A stretch of 64,000 nt of DNA from an uncultured Xanthomonas sp. Its GTDB lineage: Bacteria > Pseudomonadota > Gammaproteobacteria > Xanthomonadales > Xanthomonadaceae. The stretch covers positions 62,001 through 126,000 of the forward strand of contig CALTTS010000003.1 of the NCBI GenBank assembly GCA_943912265.1, read 5' to 3'. The position numbers and the translations under genes are program-made. Positions 63,839-64,000 of this stretch are shown piece by piece (within the stretch, counting starts at the first letter, position 1; the number at the start of each line of letters is the position of its first letter). The notes beneath the pieces are model-generated. The model worked only from the letters and a program-made list of their open reading frames with translations, was not told the DNA's origin and made no database searches.

Positions 63839-64000
63839 CCACCTCGTCGCCGAACCGCCGCGCCGTTGCCGGCAATCTCGCCGTCGGCCTGCTGCTGGCG
63901 CTGCTCGCCGCCGGCCTGCTGTATCTGCAGCCGCCCCATGACGGCAGCTGGATATCGTCTCCCGGCCGGCCACGGACGCTGGCCGCGGCCGCGGCCGTGG
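63835..64000 (+). CDS. Membrane protein, N-terminal fragment (possible flavoprotein reductase)
   Basis: The ATG overlaps the apbE stop (ATGA). The 55 visible residues contain one membrane helix, AVGLLLALLAAGLLYLQ, after a basic start. In related iron-regulated clusters the gene here encodes a membrane-bound flavodoxin/sulfite-reductase-like reductase; the visible part neither proves nor excludes this. Confidence 0.5.
   Translation, partial: MTTSSPNRRAVAGNLAVGLLLALLAAGLLYLQPPHDGSWISSPGRPRTLAAAAAV

Overview
The window is GC-rich gammaproteobacterial chromosome, most likely from the Xanthomonadaceae/Lysobacteraceae (the Xanthomonas, Lysobacter, Luteimonas, Thermomonas group). The diagnostic markers are a fused aspartate kinase/diaminopimelate decarboxylase (LysAC) beside the MurL-MurD2 pair of the alternative UDP-MurNAc-L-Ala-D-Glu route known from Xanthomonas, a pet (cytochrome bc1) operon next to sspA-sspB, and a suf operon led by an Rrf2-type regulator. 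The species cannot be named from the sequence alone.

Positions 1-6456 are the integrase end of an integrated phage-like element. It carries a tyrosine integrase with repeated arm-type sites, a RelE/HigA-type toxin-antitoxin pair, a divergent Arc-type repressor with three operator palindromes, an AlpA-like activator heading a tightly overlapped operon that includes a head-tail connector, a winged-helix protein, an HK97-type capsid gene and the start of a further gene at the window edge. The right boundary is a 46-base copy of the 3' end of a tRNA-Pro(CGG) gene. The intact tRNA gene should lie beyond the left edge. The layout resembles capsid-forming phage satellites (cf-PICIs) as much as a full prophage.

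From 6457 on, the DNA is conserved chromosome: ompA; purE-purK; a Trm112-like gene with nadC; DUF2272 and DUF3301 genes; sspB, sspA and the pet operon; a lytic transglycosylase; miaB; a DJ-1/PfpI gene; phoH-ybeY-(secreted protein)-corC-(DUF4105)-corA; cstA-ybdD; a DUF819 membrane protein; an S9 peptidase with OPT and POT peptide transporters; ssb; ispB; a dienelactone hydrolase; lysAC-(membrane protein)-murL-murD2; two phzF paralogues; an amidohydrolase; OsmC; an HU-like protein with a histone-H1-like tail; a SET-domain protein; and the suf operon.

The most striking observation is in the pet operon. Rieske protein and cytochrome b are complete, but the gene in the cytochrome c1 position encodes only 156 residues. 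It keeps a signal peptide and a C-terminal anchor that looks like that of cytochrome c1, while the whole haem domain is replaced by a Pro/Ala-rich linker without a CXXCH motif.

The right end (57270-64000) is an apparently Fur-controlled iron-acquisition cluster: a Fiu-like TonB-dependent receptor, a PiuC-type dioxygenase, a PepSY membrane protein, DUF2271 and DUF4198 periplasmic proteins, an ApbE flavin transferase and the start of another membrane protein. Two promoters there overlap Fur-box-like sequences.
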